Assembly: GCF_026162425.1 (NCBI RefSeq) | Contig: NZ_JAOBQJ010000001.1 | Location: 248,001-312,000, forward strand | DNA: 64,000 nucleotides | Origin: Flexivirga meconopsidis | GTDB lineage: Bacteria; Actinomycetota; Actinomycetes; Actinomycetales; Dermatophilaceae | Reading direction: 5' to 3' | In this document: positions 34,719 through 43,350 of the stretch, piece by piece | How positions within the stretch are numbered: position 1 is the first letter of the stretch | How the letters are laid out: each line of letters opens with the position of its first letter | Notes under the pieces: generated by a model | Told to the model about the DNA's origin: nothing | The model's database searches: none | Seen by the model: the letters and a program-made list of their open reading frames with translations, nothing else | Position numbers and translations under genes: made by a program

Positions 34719-35615
34719 CTACCCCGGCGCGAACTGCACCAGCACGGCGGTCGCGACCAGCACGCCCGCAGCGAGGCTGAACTCCATCCCGATGGCGACG
34801 CCGAGCGCCTGCACGCTGTGCGGTGGGGCCGTCTCGTCGATCTCGAGCGCGCTCCGGCGGGCGGCCTGGCCGGCATACTGTCGGCCGACGTTGCCGAGCA
34901 GCAGCATCGCCCCGAAGACCACGATCTTGACGATGAGCGACGTCCCGAATCGCGAGTCGATGAGCGCGTGCACCCCTCCGGCGACCGCGAGGGCGTGCAG
35001 CGTGCCGCTCACGACCAGAGTGATCACGCTGACGATCGCCACGATCGAGAAGCGCGGCAAGACCTCGTGCAGCGCGTCCAGCCCATCGCTCGGGATGAGC
35101 ACCGACGCGAGCGCGAGCAGACCGCCGAGCCATGCGGCCGTCGCCGCGAGGTGACCGGTGGTCGCGACGATCTTGACCGCCGCGAGTGACCCGCCCCAGG
35201 CGTCCGAACTCAGCACGTAGGTCTCGATCATTGCCAGTTGCCAGAGCGTGATCAGCAATCGATGCCGTCGCGTCGTGCCGCTGATGTCGGGGGCGAACGC
35301 AATCCCGAGCGCTACCAGGCTGATTCGGGCGAATGACCAGACGCCGTCACGTCCGGCATAACTGGACCAGGCGAAACCCGACCCGATCAGAGGTATGGCG
35401 AGGGTCGCGATCACCGTCAGCGCTGCCCCGAGAGCGATCAGCCTCCGGAAGGTCGGCAGCACCCGTCCTTCCGGCCACAGCCAGGTCAGGAAGAAGGTCG
35501 TCCCCACGAGCAGCACGAAACCGAGGTAGCCGAGCACTCGCACGCCGCCGAGTAGCACGGTGTCGAAGCCCGATGTCGTGACGTCACCGGCCACTGCGGT
35601 CGCGCCGGCGATCAC
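34719..35615 (-). CDS. copD: CopD-domain membrane protein
   Basis: This 298-residue protein has about eight membrane helices and CopD-type features: GYLGFVLLVGTTFFLTWLWP, then TTGHLAATAAWLGGLLALAS (with the conserved His) and GSTLIVKI-like SRFGTSLIVKIVVFGAMLLL. CopD domains are linked to copper transport across the membrane, usually with a CopC-like partner. GTG 35615 overlaps the upstream stop as GTGA, so it is coupled to the secreted protein before it. The longer frame is a shadow. Confidence 0.88.
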   Translation of the reverse strand: MIAGATAVAGDVTTSGFDTVLLGGVRVLGYLGFVLLVGTTFFLTWLWPEGRVLPTFRRLIALGAALTVIATLAIPLIGSGFAWSSYAGRDGVWSFARISLVALGIAFAPDISGTTRRHRLLITLWQLAMIETYVLSSDAWGGSLAAVKIVATTGHLAATAAWLGGLLALASVLIPSDGLDALHEVLPRFSIVAIVSVITLVVSGTLHALAVAGGVHALIDSRFGTSLIVKIVVFGAMLLLGNVGRQYAGQAARRSALEIDETAPPHSVQALGVAIGMEFSLAAGVLVATAVLVQFAPG

Positions 35616-36403
35616 CCGGAGCCGCCGTTCGGCGCGGCGAGCGTTGCCTGGATGACGACCGCGGCATCGGCGGCCGCCAGTGGGCGGGTGAGGAAGCTCC
35701 CGGTCGTGCCGACCGCGCAGAACTGACCCGGACCGCCCTGCCGCGGGCACTGCGCGCCGAGCACCCCGGTGCCGGTGATGCCGATGACCGTCGGTCCGGA
35801 CGCACCTGATCCGGTCACCTGCGCGGGCGCCAGGGCGATGAGTGCGCGGCCCACCGGCGCCGGCGAACTGCGCTGTGCCACTCCGGTCAGCCGGTAGCCG
35901 AGCGCGACCGACCGCGTCGGCTCCGGCAAGGTCACCGTCACGGTCCGGCCGATCTGCAGCGGCTCGGACGGGGCCACCGGCTGGTCGCCCACCTGGATCT
36001 GGACATCGCGCATCATCGGCTGCACGTCGCGCAGTCCGGGCAGGCTGCGCGGATCGGGCACCTGCACCTTGACGCTGGTGCTCGGCGCGGGCAGCAGCAC
36101 CCGCTGCCAGACCAGCACCGCACCCATGTTGTCCAGCGACGCGACGACGAAACTGCCGGGAATCGACCGCCCCGGGCCGCTTTTCGGGAATGGTGCGGCG
36201 TTCGGCCGACTGGTCGAGCTGGGCGCGCGGGGCGACGATGAGGCCGACGGCGAGCTCGACGGCGCGGCGGCCGGCCCGGACGACCCACCGATCACCGGTG
36301 CAGCCGCCGCCGACGGCTCCGGGGTGCGACCGGCGGCGACGGCGGCTGCCGCGCACGCGACGGCGAGGAGCAGCCCCGACATACGTCGCAGGTGCTGTCG
36401 CAC
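35612..36403 (-). CDS. Secreted Ala/Ser/Pro-rich protein upstream of copD
   Basis: This 263-residue protein has an N-terminal signal sequence (MSGLLLAVACAAAAVAAG preceded by Arg residues), then a Ser/Pro/Ala-rich linker (about 35-80) and an extracytoplasmic domain (VKVQVPDPRSLPGLRDVQPM, QIGRTVTVTLPEPTRSVALG) of no known family. GTG 36403 is preceded by a good GGGGAGG. Coupling to copD by GTGA suggests a periplasm-side partner for metal handling, but no His/Met-rich copper site typical of CopC was found. Confidence 0.75.
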   Translation of the reverse strand: MRQHLRRMSGLLLAVACAAAAVAAGRTPEPSAAAAPVIGGSSGPAAAPSSSPSASSSPRAPSSTSRPNAAPFPKSGPGRSIPGSFVVASLDNMGAVLVWQRVLLPAPSTSVKVQVPDPRSLPGLRDVQPMMRDVQIQVGDQPVAPSEPLQIGRTVTVTLPEPTRSVALGYRLTGVAQRSSPAPVGRALIALAPAQVTGSGASGPTVIGITGTGVLGAQCPRQGGPGQFCAVGTTGSFLTRPLAAADAAVVIQATLAAPNGGSG

Positions 36404-36541
36404 GCCCAACCTCCCCACCCCGAGGCACTGTCCAACATTGCGCACCCGCCTCGCTATCCGTCGACGGTGCGACGCGGGCGGGTGTAGTTTCTGCGGAGAT
36501 CGTACTGGTCATCCGTCCAGCCACTGCCGAAGGAACCCCAC

Positions 36542-37408
36542 ATGCGCAAGAATCTGCGGCTGTCGGCCGCCGCCATCGCCGTGACGAGCGTTGCCGGCTG
36601 CCTCGTCCTCCCCGCGGCTGCCGCGGCGCCCGCCGCTGCCCAGGGCGGCACCGTCTACGTCCTGCAAGGCCTGACCGGAGTCGACGCCGCGGTGCGGGTC
36701 GACGGCCGCACCGTCGCGGCGAAGGCCGCCGGCAAGGCCGTCATCGGACCGTTGCAACTGGCTGCCGGCAAGCACGAGGTCGCGGTCGACGCCCCGGGCA
36801 CGGCGGACGACACCAAGGCGTCGTTCACCGTCACCAGCGGCCGGAGCCTCGACGTCGTGGTCCACCGGCGCAACGACGCCAAGCGTTCGCCGACCGTCAC
36901 CACCAGTGTCAACAATCTCGCTCCCGTGGCCTCCGGCACCGGGCGGGTCACCGTGGCGCACGACGCCGTCGTCGGACCGGCGGACGTGCGGGTGGACGGC
37001 AAGACACTGTTCGCCAACATCGGCAACGGTGAGGAGCTCACCCTCGGCGTTCCCGCAGCCACCTACTCGGTGCAGATCGTCCCGGTCGGCAAGACCGGGC
37101 CGACCGTGCTCGGGCCGGTCGACCTGCCGGTCGCGGCGGGCAAGCTCACCCGCGTCTTCGCCGTCGGCGATGTCGCGGACGGCACGATGGACGCGATCGT
37201 GCAGGTGCTGCCGCTGACCGGCGCAGCCGCCGCACCGCCGGTCAAGGTCGACTCGGGCACCGGTGGTCAGGCGCAGGCACTGATCCGGCAATCACAGCAG
37301 ACCTCCACCGGCGAATCTTCAGCCGCGGCAACGCTTCTCGCGGTCGGCGTGCTCGGCGGCGGGCTGCTCGCGTCGCGGCGCAAGCTGCGTCATACCCGCT
37401 CATCTTGA
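36542..37408 (+). CDS. DUF4397 cell-surface protein
   Basis: This 288-residue exported protein has a signal peptide (MRKNLRLSAAAIAVTSVAG ... AAAAAPAAA), two DUF4397-like repeats (VYVLQGLTGVDAAVRVDGRT and VTVAHDAVVGPADVRVDGKT), and a C-terminal membrane anchor with a positive tail (LLAVGVLGGGLLASRRKLRH). The shape is that of a sortase substrate, but no LPxTG is seen before the anchor; only QTSTGESS lies there. The next gene encodes a sortase and overlaps its stop, which supports the pairing. Confidence 0.88.
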   Translation: MRKNLRLSAAAIAVTSVAGCLVLPAAAAAPAAAQGGTVYVLQGLTGVDAAVRVDGRTVAAKAAGKAVIGPLQLAAGKHEVAVDAPGTADDTKASFTVTSGRSLDVVVHRRNDAKRSPTVTTSVNNLAPVASGTGRVTVAHDAVVGPADVRVDGKTLFANIGNGEELTLGVPAATYSVQIVPVGKTGPTVLGPVDLPVAAGKLTRVFAVGDVADGTMDAIVQVLPLTGAAAAPPVKVDSGTGGQAQALIRQSQQTSTGESSAAATLLAVGVLGGGLLASRRKLRHTRSS

Positions 37409-38106
37409 TGCGGGGTGCGGTCGCTGCGCTGGTCGTCGGCCTGCTCCTCACCGCCTGCGGCTCCAGCCGTATGACGGGGGCTGCGTCCGCGCCGGGCGCC
37501 AGCGCGGCGACCGGTCCGGTCCGCACACTGACCCCTGCCGCGCCGCAGGCGCCGGAGACTGGCACGACGAGCGCCGAGGCGAGTCCGTCACCCTCCGCGC
37601 CCCCGGCCGTGGCCGCCCGGCCCGGACCGACGCAGCGGTTCACCTTCGTGCCGACCACCGTCCGGCTGGACCGAGGGCGGGTGAGCGCGCGGGTGCAGCC
37701 GATCACGCCCGGGGCGGGCGGGGTGCTGCTGCCGCCGGACGACTCGCGGGTCGTCGGCTGGTGGTCCGGCGGTGCGCGGGTCGGCGCGGCATACGGCAGC
37801 GTGGTGCTGGCCGGCCACGTCGACTCGGCAACGAGCGGCATCGGCGTCTTCGCCCAGCTGCTGACAGCGCAGCGCGGTGACCGGGTGAGGCTGGGCGGCG
37901 TCGCCGGGCGCCAGGATTTCCGGATCACCGAGGTCGATGACGTCAACAAACTGACGCTGACCGCGGGGGCCGATCCGTTCAACCAGGCGGTAGCGCTCCG
38001 GCTGGTCCTGATCACCTGCACCGGCACCTTCGACCCGGTGACCGGGCACTACGATCAAAACCGCGTGGTCGTCGCCGTCCCGGACGGGCCGGCGACCCGC
38101 GGCTGA
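37408..38106 (+). CDS. Class F sortase
   Basis: This 232-residue protein begins with a lipoprotein-like leader (LLLTAC). A Pro/Ser/Ala linker leads to a sortase domain with catalytic His in VVLAGHVDS, Cys in LVLITCTGTFD and Arg in YDQNRVVVAV, the class F (SrtF/E-like) layout of actinobacteria. Sortases cut and transfer surface proteins onto acceptor groups. ATG 37408 overlaps the DUF4397 stop (TGATG), so the two are co-translated and the upstream protein is its likely substrate. Confidence 0.9.
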   Translation: MRGAVAALVVGLLLTACGSSRMTGAASAPGASAATGPVRTLTPAAPQAPETGTTSAEASPSPSAPPAVAARPGPTQRFTFVPTTVRLDRGRVSARVQPITPGAGGVLLPPDDSRVVGWWSGGARVGAAYGSVVLAGHVDSATSGIGVFAQLLTAQRGDRVRLGGVAGRQDFRITEVDDVNKLTLTAGADPFNQAVALRLVLITCTGTFDPVTGHYDQNRVVVAVPDGPATRG

Positions 38107-38110
38107 ATTC

Positions 38111-38127
38111 GGCCGGGAACCCCGGCC
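38111..38127 (+). terminator. Hairpin after the sortase gene
   Basis: GGCCGGG-AAC-CCCGGCC begins 5 bases after the sortase stop codon. The stem is short but fully GC, and no T-run follows. It is a likely terminator separating the sortase from the TerC-like gene. Confidence 0.5.
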
Positions 38128-38247
38128 CGGGCCTCTCCGTTGGCCCCGTTGTGGGAACTCGGCGACAGCGCCGAACGTCCCACCACACGCCGGGCACCGG
38201 TCCGGCGCAGCACCCTTGTCCCGCCGTCACGCGAGAAGAGCCACACT

Positions 38248-39393
38248 TTGACCGCCCTCAAACACTTCCGGATCGACTTCGTCATCACGGCGCTCGTTCT
38301 GGTCGTCGCGTTCCTCTACGACAGTTGGACCGGTGTCACGCTCTGCGCGATCCTGATCCTGGTCGAGATCGTCTTCTCCTTCGACAACGCCGCGGTCAAC
38401 GCCAAGTATCTGGTGCGGCTCAACGAGTTCTGGCAGAAGATGTTCCTGACCGTCGGCATCCTGATCGCCGTCTTCGGCATGCGGCTGATCTTCCCCTTCG
38501 CCATCGTGACGATCTCCGGCGGCATCAGCCCGATGAAGGCGCTCGACCTCGCCTTGGAGAAGGGCGACCCGGCGGTGCCCGGCACCTACGGCTACATCCT
38601 CAACGAGGCGCACCCGGCGATCGCCGCCTTCGGTGGCATGTTCCTGCTACTGCTCTTCCTGGACTTCATCTTCGACCCGGAGCGGGAGATCACCTGGCTG
38701 TCCTGGATCGAGAAGCCGTTGCAGAAGCTGGGCAAGCTCGACGTGCTGTCCGTCGTGATCGCGGGCGTCTTCCTGCTGATCGCCAGCGAGACGCTGGTCC
38801 ACTCGACGCCAGTGCACACCGAGGTGCAGATGCGCTCGATCGTGCTGTTCTCCGGCCTGCTCGGCATCGTGCTCTATCTCGCGGTCAATGGCCTGTCGAC
38901 AATGATGGAGGCGCGCGAGGAGCGGATGGACCGGGAGTTCGAGGACGCCGACGCGCACTCCTCGACCGGCCACACCGCGCTGCTGGCCGGCAAGGCCGCA
39001 CTGTCGATGTTCTTCTTCCTCGAGGTGCTCGACGCGACGTTCTCCTTCGACGGCGTGATCGGCGCCTTCGCGATCACCCCCGACCCGCTGATCATCATGA
39101 TGGGCCTCGGTGTCGGTGCGCTCTACGTGCGGTCGATGACGATTTACCTGGTCCGTCAGGGCACGCTCGCCGAATACCGTTTCCTGGAGCACGGCGCCCA
39201 CTGGGCGATCGGCGCTCTCGCCGTGATGCTGATCCTCAGCATCAAGTACGAGCTGGGCGAGTTCGTGATCGGCGGAGTCGGCATCGCCTTCATCCTGGCG
39301 GCCTGGCTCAGCTCGATCGCAGCCAACAGGCGTGACGACGCGGCCGAGGGGGCCGACGACACGATCAACGAGGATCAAGGAGCTCGAGCATGA
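38248..39393 (+). CDS. DUF475/TerC family membrane protein
   Basis: This 381-residue integral membrane protein has about nine helices. It carries the two TerC-type acidic motifs, LVEIVFSFDNAAVNAKYL near residue 40 and LDATFSFDGVIGAF near 265, whose Asp residues probably bind or conduct metal ions. It belongs to the DUF475 branch of the family. The start is uncertain: no ATG or GTG lies before the first helix, so TTG 38248 is proposed, with a longer TTG start at 38140 possible. It is followed by terD and the phosphoribosyltransferase genes, the classic TerC-TerD association. Confidence 0.88.
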   Translation: MTALKHFRIDFVITALVLVVAFLYDSWTGVTLCAILILVEIVFSFDNAAVNAKYLVRLNEFWQKMFLTVGILIAVFGMRLIFPFAIVTISGGISPMKALDLALEKGDPAVPGTYGYILNEAHPAIAAFGGMFLLLLFLDFIFDPEREITWLSWIEKPLQKLGKLDVLSVVIAGVFLLIASETLVHSTPVHTEVQMRSIVLFSGLLGIVLYLAVNGLSTMMEAREERMDREFEDADAHSSTGHTALLAGKAALSMFFFLEVLDATFSFDGVIGAFAITPDPLIIMMGLGVGALYVRSMTIYLVRQGTLAEYRFLEHGAHWAIGALAVMLILSIKYELGEFVIGGVGIAFILAAWLSSIAANRRDDAAEGADDTINEDQGARA

Positions 39394-39447
39394 GCGAGCG
39401 CAGCGAGCGACCAAAGGCACGCGAGCGCAGCGAGCGACCAAAGGCAC
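39394..39447 (+). repeat. Perfect 27-base tandem duplication before terD
   Basis: Two identical units (39394-39420 and 39421-39447), each starting GCGAGCGCAGCGAGCGACC, begin at the base after the TerC-like stop codon. They leave 40 bases with a strong GGAGG site before the next gene. GAGCGnAGCGAGCG sequences are a frequent actinobacterial intergenic repeat. Confidence 0.9.
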
Positions 39448-39487
39448 GGCCGGCGAATGCTGGCTCACGACGAAGGAGGGAGGCAGC

Positions 39488-40078
39488 ATGAGCATTAATC
39501 TGTCCAAGGGTCAGTCGGTCAACCTGGCCAAGAACGACGGCGGCGCGCTGAGCCGGGTCCGGATGGGCCTGGGCTGGGACACCAAGGTGGTCACCAAGAA
39601 GGGCCTGTTTGGCGGCAGCAAGCAGGTGCAGCGGGCGATCGACCTCGACGCCTCGGCGATCGTGATCGGCGGCGGCCGGGTGCTCGACACCGTCTACTTC
39701 GGCAAGCTGCGCTCGGGCGACGGGGCGATCCAGCACACCGGTGACAACCTCACCGGCGAGGGTGAAGGGGACGACGAGTCGATCGTCGTCGATCTGCCCC
39801 AGGTGCACGGCTCGGTCGAGCACATCGTCTTCGTGGTCAACTCCTACAGCGGTGAGAACTTCACCGAGGTCGACAACGCCTTCGTCCGGGTCGTCGACTC
39901 GATGGCGGGCGACACCGAGCTGGCACGGTTCCAGCTGACCGGGTCGGGCTCGCACACCGCGTTGGTGATGGCCAAGGTGTCGCGCACCGGCGCCGGTTGG
40001 CAGTTCACCGCGATCGGCACGCCCGGCAACGGCCGCACCGCCCGTGACCTCGAGCCGCTCGCGATGAGCGCCGTCTGA
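39488..40078 (+). CDS. TerD family calcium-binding stress protein
   Basis: This 196-residue TerD protein has an intact calcium segment: [60 protein letters not shown], then HIVFVVNSYSGENFTEVDNA and TALVMAKVSRTGAGWQFTAI. An insertion KKGLFGGSKQ after strand 2 is typical of the CABP/TerX branch. ATG 39488 has a strong GGAGGGAGG. It is co-oriented with the TerC-like gene and the HAD/phosphoribosyltransferase genes that follow 25 bases later. Confidence 0.94.
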   Translation: MSINLSKGQSVNLAKNDGGALSRVRMGLGWDTKVVTKKGLFGGSKQVQRAIDLDASAIVIGGGRVLDTVYFGKLRSGDGAIQHTGDNLTGEGEGDDESIVVDLPQVHGSVEHIVFVVNSYSGENFTEVDNAFVRVVDSMAGDTELARFQLTGSGSHTALVMAKVSRTGAGWQFTAIGTPGNGRTARDLEPLAMSAV

Positions 40079-40103
40079 CCGTCGACCGACGGGTCGCCCC
40101 ACG

Positions 40104-40775
40104 ATGACGACTCCATTGCGCCCGGCCGGCGTCAGCCTCGACATCTGGGGCACGCTGCTCGGCAGCGATCCCGCCTTCAAACCGGCGCGCAACCAGATGG
40201 TGCGCGACGCGCTCGCCCCGACGGTCGCGACCGACGCCTTCGACGCTGCCATGCGGCAGGCCGACCGCGATGTCGACGACCAGGTGGTCGTCGACGGCGT
40301 CGATGTCGGCTTCGCCGGGCGCATCGAGGCCACCCTGCGCCGACTGGGTATGACGGAAGTCTCGGTCGAGACGCGAGCGCCGGAGCTGATGGCCCGTCAG
40401 GAGGCGCTCGCACTCGCGCACCCGCCGGTGCCGCTGGCCGCCGAGCTCCCCGAAGCGGTGGCGGCTGTGCCGGTGCCGGTCGTGCTCACCAGCAACACCG
40501 GCATGCTGCCGGGCGAGTTGATGCGAAAACTGTTGGCGCTGGCCGGTTTCGGCGGGCTCCCCGGAGTCTTCTCCAACGAGGTAGGCGTCGCCAAGCCGCG
40601 CCCGGAGATCTTTGCTGAGGCGCGCGCCGTGCTCGATGTCCCCGCGGAGCAGGTGCTGCACGTCGGCGACAACCCGGTGGCGGACGTGCAAGGCGCGCAG
40701 GCCGCGGGCATGGTGGCGGCGTTGGTGCGCCCCGATGGCGTGTCAACGCTCGAGGTGCTGCGAGGGGTCCGATGA
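40104..40775 (+). CDS. HAD superfamily protein of the Ter cluster
   Basis: This 223-residue protein shows HAD motif I as SLDIWGTLL, motif II as VLTSNTG, motif III Lys in VAKPRPEIF and motif IV as GDNPVADVQGA. The second Asp of DxDxT is Trp, as in haloacid-dehalogenase-like members with a Tyr or Trp there, so it may not be a simple phosphatase. In published surveys of Ter systems a HAD protein accompanies phosphoribosyltransferases in a predicted nucleotide-like metabolite pathway. Its stop overlaps the next start (ATGA). Confidence 0.85.
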   Translation: MTTPLRPAGVSLDIWGTLLGSDPAFKPARNQMVRDALAPTVATDAFDAAMRQADRDVDDQVVVDGVDVGFAGRIEATLRRLGMTEVSVETRAPELMARQEALALAHPPVPLAAELPEAVAAVPVPVVLTSNTGMLPGELMRKLLALAGFGGLPGVFSNEVGVAKPRPEIFAEARAVLDVPAEQVLHVGDNPVADVQGAQAAGMVAALVRPDGVSTLEVLRGVR

Positions 40776-41680
40776 GCGGGCCGACGACCCGGGTGGTCGC
40801 GCACCCGCTGACCGGCACCGCTGACCGGCCGGTCGACGGGCGCACCGGCGAAAACTTCGACACCGCAACCTATTCGCTGATGAAGCACGGGGATGTGCCG
40901 TCGATCCGGGCGCTCGGTGAGGAGCTTGCCGCGACGCTGCTGGAGCAGTGCCCGTGGTTGCGCACCGATCCGCGGCCGATCGTGCTCCCGGTGGCCTATC
41001 TCGTGGCGCCGCCGGCCTGCTATCACCTCGCCGCGGTCGTCGGCGAACACCTCGACGCACGGCGCCCCGATCTTCCCGCTGCCCGCATCGTCCACGTGCA
41101 CAAGGACTCGGTCACCCACATCGACTATGCGGCGTCGTCGGCGGATGACCGGCGAAAAGATCTGCAGAGCATCGGTTTTCGGCTGACTGAGTCCATCGAC
41201 GACGCGATCGCGATCGTGGTCGACGACATCCGGGTGACCGGCCTCGCCGAAGAGGTGATCCTCGGCACCCTCAAGGGAGCCGGGGCGGCGCGGCTGATCG
41301 CGGCATACGTCGCCGACTGTGACGTCACGCTGGCCACCGATCCGAGCATCGAGTCGGCACTCAACCACGCTCGTGTCCGGTCGATCACCGACATGCTGCC
41401 GAGCATCGAGCGCGGCGAGTTCGTGGTCACCATCCGCTTCCTGAAGCGGCTGCTCGGTGACCCGCAGGCAGCGCAGTTCCTGGCGCACTGCCCACCGGAG
41501 CTCATTGCGCAGTTCCGGGACTACGCATACGCGACCGGCCCGGAGTTCCTGGCCGGATATCCGCGAGGAACGGCCGCGCTGGACGCGGCGTCGGACCACG
41601 GGCACACCGGGGGCGAGCGAGTGTCCGCCAACGAGGGAGGGCTCTCATGCAGGACCATCGCACGCGACGCATCCGGCTGA
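40772..41680 (+). CDS. Phosphoribosyltransferase, Ter-associated (first copy)
   Basis: This 302-residue protein contains the PRPP-binding loop IAIVVDDIRVTG near residue 150, the defining motif of type I phosphoribosyltransferases. An N-terminal block YSLMKHGDVPSIRALG is shared with the next gene (YSRFKHGD), which shows the two are paralogues. Ter-associated phosphoribosyltransferases (PRTase_2/PRTase_3 families) are predicted to make an unknown nucleoside-like compound. ATGA overlap with the HAD gene and a 34-base overlap with the next gene indicate tight coupling. The substrate is unknown. Confidence 0.85.
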   Translation: MSGPTTRVVAHPLTGTADRPVDGRTGENFDTATYSLMKHGDVPSIRALGEELAATLLEQCPWLRTDPRPIVLPVAYLVAPPACYHLAAVVGEHLDARRPDLPAARIVHVHKDSVTHIDYAASSADDRRKDLQSIGFRLTESIDDAIAIVVDDIRVTGLAEEVILGTLKGAGAARLIAAYVADCDVTLATDPSIESALNHARVRSITDMLPSIERGEFVVTIRFLKRLLGDPQAAQFLAHCPPELIAQFRDYAYATGPEFLAGYPRGTAALDAASDHGHTGGERVSANEGGLSCRTIARDASG

Positions 41681-42486
41681 CCGCGCTCAAGTCCGAGGCC
41701 GGGCTGCCGAGCACTGGTCTGGTCGACGCCGTCGGCTATTCGCGCTTCAAGCACGGCGACGCGGCCGTCGGCCGGCGGTATGCGATGGCGCTCGCGGCGC
41801 TGGCCGCTCGCGCCCTGGACGGCCAGCCGGTGCAGGTCACCACGTCGGCCTTCGATCGCGTGCCGCCCGCCGCGCACAGCCTGCTGGCGCCGTTCGTGCA
41901 GCACCTGCGCACGCTGCGCCCAGACCTGGACGTCACCGCATTCCGGGTGCTCCGGCGCGGCGTCAGCAACGGCGACTACTCGCAGATGACGATCGCCGAT
42001 CGCCGCTGCGCCGTCGGGCCCGGCAATCTGACACCGGAGCGTGACGTGCGCGGTGCGCGCGTGCTCGCTCTCGACGACATTCGGGTGACCGGCACCCACG
42101 AACTCGCCATGGACGCCTGCCTGCTCGCCGCCGGCGTGGAGCAGGTTCGGCACCTCTACATCGTCGATGCTCACGACTTTGCGGGGTCGCCGCGCATCGA
42201 GTCGGTGCTCAACGAGGCCGCGATCGACGGTGTCGACACACTCCTGCAGATCGCCGCCACCCCGCGTTTCGTGCCCAACGCGCGGTTCTGCCGACGGGTC
42301 CTCGCGCTGCCGGCCGATCAGTTGGTCGTCTTCCTGCGTGGCGCGTCGCCGGCACTTCGGGGCTGGTTGTGCCAGGCCATCGAATTCGACGGATTGGCAG
42401 GCGTTCCCGCGTATGCCGAGCGGGTCCGCGCCTGGGAGGCGGTCGTCACCGGAGCAGGCCGCCGGGTCGGCGCGGGCGCGAGCTGA
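41647..42486 (+). CDS. Phosphoribosyltransferase, Ter-associated (second copy)
   Basis: This 279-residue paralogue of the preceding protein has N-terminal VGYSRFKHGDAAVGRRYAMA, PRPP loop ARVLALDDIRVTGTHELAM near residue 143, and a C-terminal helical region. It starts at ATG 41647 with GAGGGAGGG inside the end of the previous gene. Two related enzymes side by side could act as a heterodimer, or on two successive substrates. The ATP-grasp and aldolase-like genes found beside such enzymes in larger Ter systems are absent in this window. Confidence 0.84.
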   Translation: MQDHRTRRIRLTALKSEAGLPSTGLVDAVGYSRFKHGDAAVGRRYAMALAALAARALDGQPVQVTTSAFDRVPPAAHSLLAPFVQHLRTLRPDLDVTAFRVLRRGVSNGDYSQMTIADRRCAVGPGNLTPERDVRGARVLALDDIRVTGTHELAMDACLLAAGVEQVRHLYIVDAHDFAGSPRIESVLNEAAIDGVDTLLQIAATPRFVPNARFCRRVLALPADQLVVFLRGASPALRGWLCQAIEFDGLAGVPAYAERVRAWEAVVTGAGRRVGAGAS

Positions 42487-42505
42487 CCGGCGATTGCGGC
42501 TGCTC

Positions 42506-43282
42506 TCAGCCGGCGATTGCCGCCCAGCGGCCGCGGCGCCGCACGACCTCGATGGGATGCTCGAAGCACTCGGTGACCCGATCGGTGGTGAGGGTCTGCT
42601 CGACCGGACCAGCAGCAACCAGCCTGCCGTGCCGCAGCAGCGCGGCGTGCGTGGTCGACGGTGGGAGTTCCTCGAAGTGATGCGTCACCATCACCGTGGT
42701 GAGTTCGGGGTGGCTGACCGGAAGCTCTGCGATAGTGCGGATCATCTGCTCCCGCGCCGCGACGTCCAGACCGGTCGACGGCTCGTCGAGGAGGAGCAAC
42801 GACGGCTGCGGCATCAGCGCTCGCGCGATCAGCGCCCGGCCGCGCTCACCCTGGGACATCGTGTGCCAGTGCAGATCGGGGTCGACCCCCATCGTCTTCA
42901 GCAGCAGGTCTGCGCGATCGGCCACCTCCGGCCCAGGCTCCCACCGCGGCACCAGCTCGATCGTGCCGGTCTCGCCGGTGAGCACGATGCCGCGCGCTGC
43001 GAGATTGGACCGCAGCGGGTGTCGGGGGTTGACCAAGCCGATGGACCGGCGCAGGTCCCGCAGGTCGATCGTGCCGAGTCGGGAGCCGAGGATGCTCGCG
43101 GTGCCGCGGCTGGGGAAGGTCACCGCGCCGCAGATGTTCAGCAGCGTGCTCTTCCCGGCGCCATTCGGTCCGATCAGCGCCCAGTGCTCACCCCTGCCGA
43201 CGGTCAGGTCGATGTCCTCCAGCAGGTGCTTGCCCTCCCGGATGAACGCGACCTCGTGCAGCTCCAAAGCAGTCCCTGACAT
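42506..43282 (-). CDS. Stand-alone ABC ATPase
   Basis: This 258-residue ABC domain has Walker A IGPNGAGKSTLLN, signature MSQGERGRALIARAL, Walker B LLLLDEPSTGLD and H-loop VTHHFEELP. No permease or binding protein lies beside it. The best match in style is the ModF/YlmA group of orphan ATPases; these have no fixed transport role. It is convergent with the phosphoribosyltransferase genes and divergent from the amidase. Confidence 0.85.
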   Translation of the reverse strand: MSGTALELHEVAFIREGKHLLEDIDLTVGRGEHWALIGPNGAGKSTLLNICGAVTFPSRGTASILGSRLGTIDLRDLRRSIGLVNPRHPLRSNLAARGIVLTGETGTIELVPRWEPGPEVADRADLLLKTMGVDPDLHWHTMSQGERGRALIARALMPQPSLLLLDEPSTGLDVAAREQMIRTIAELPVSHPELTTVMVTHHFEELPPSTTHAALLRHGRLVAAGPVEQTLTTDRVTECFEHPIEVVRRRGRWAAIAG

Positions 43283-43350
43283 GGCCTACCGACTATGGCA
43301 TTTCGCGATCCGGGCGGTTGGCCCGGGCCGCCCCGGGTACGTTTGCGTAG

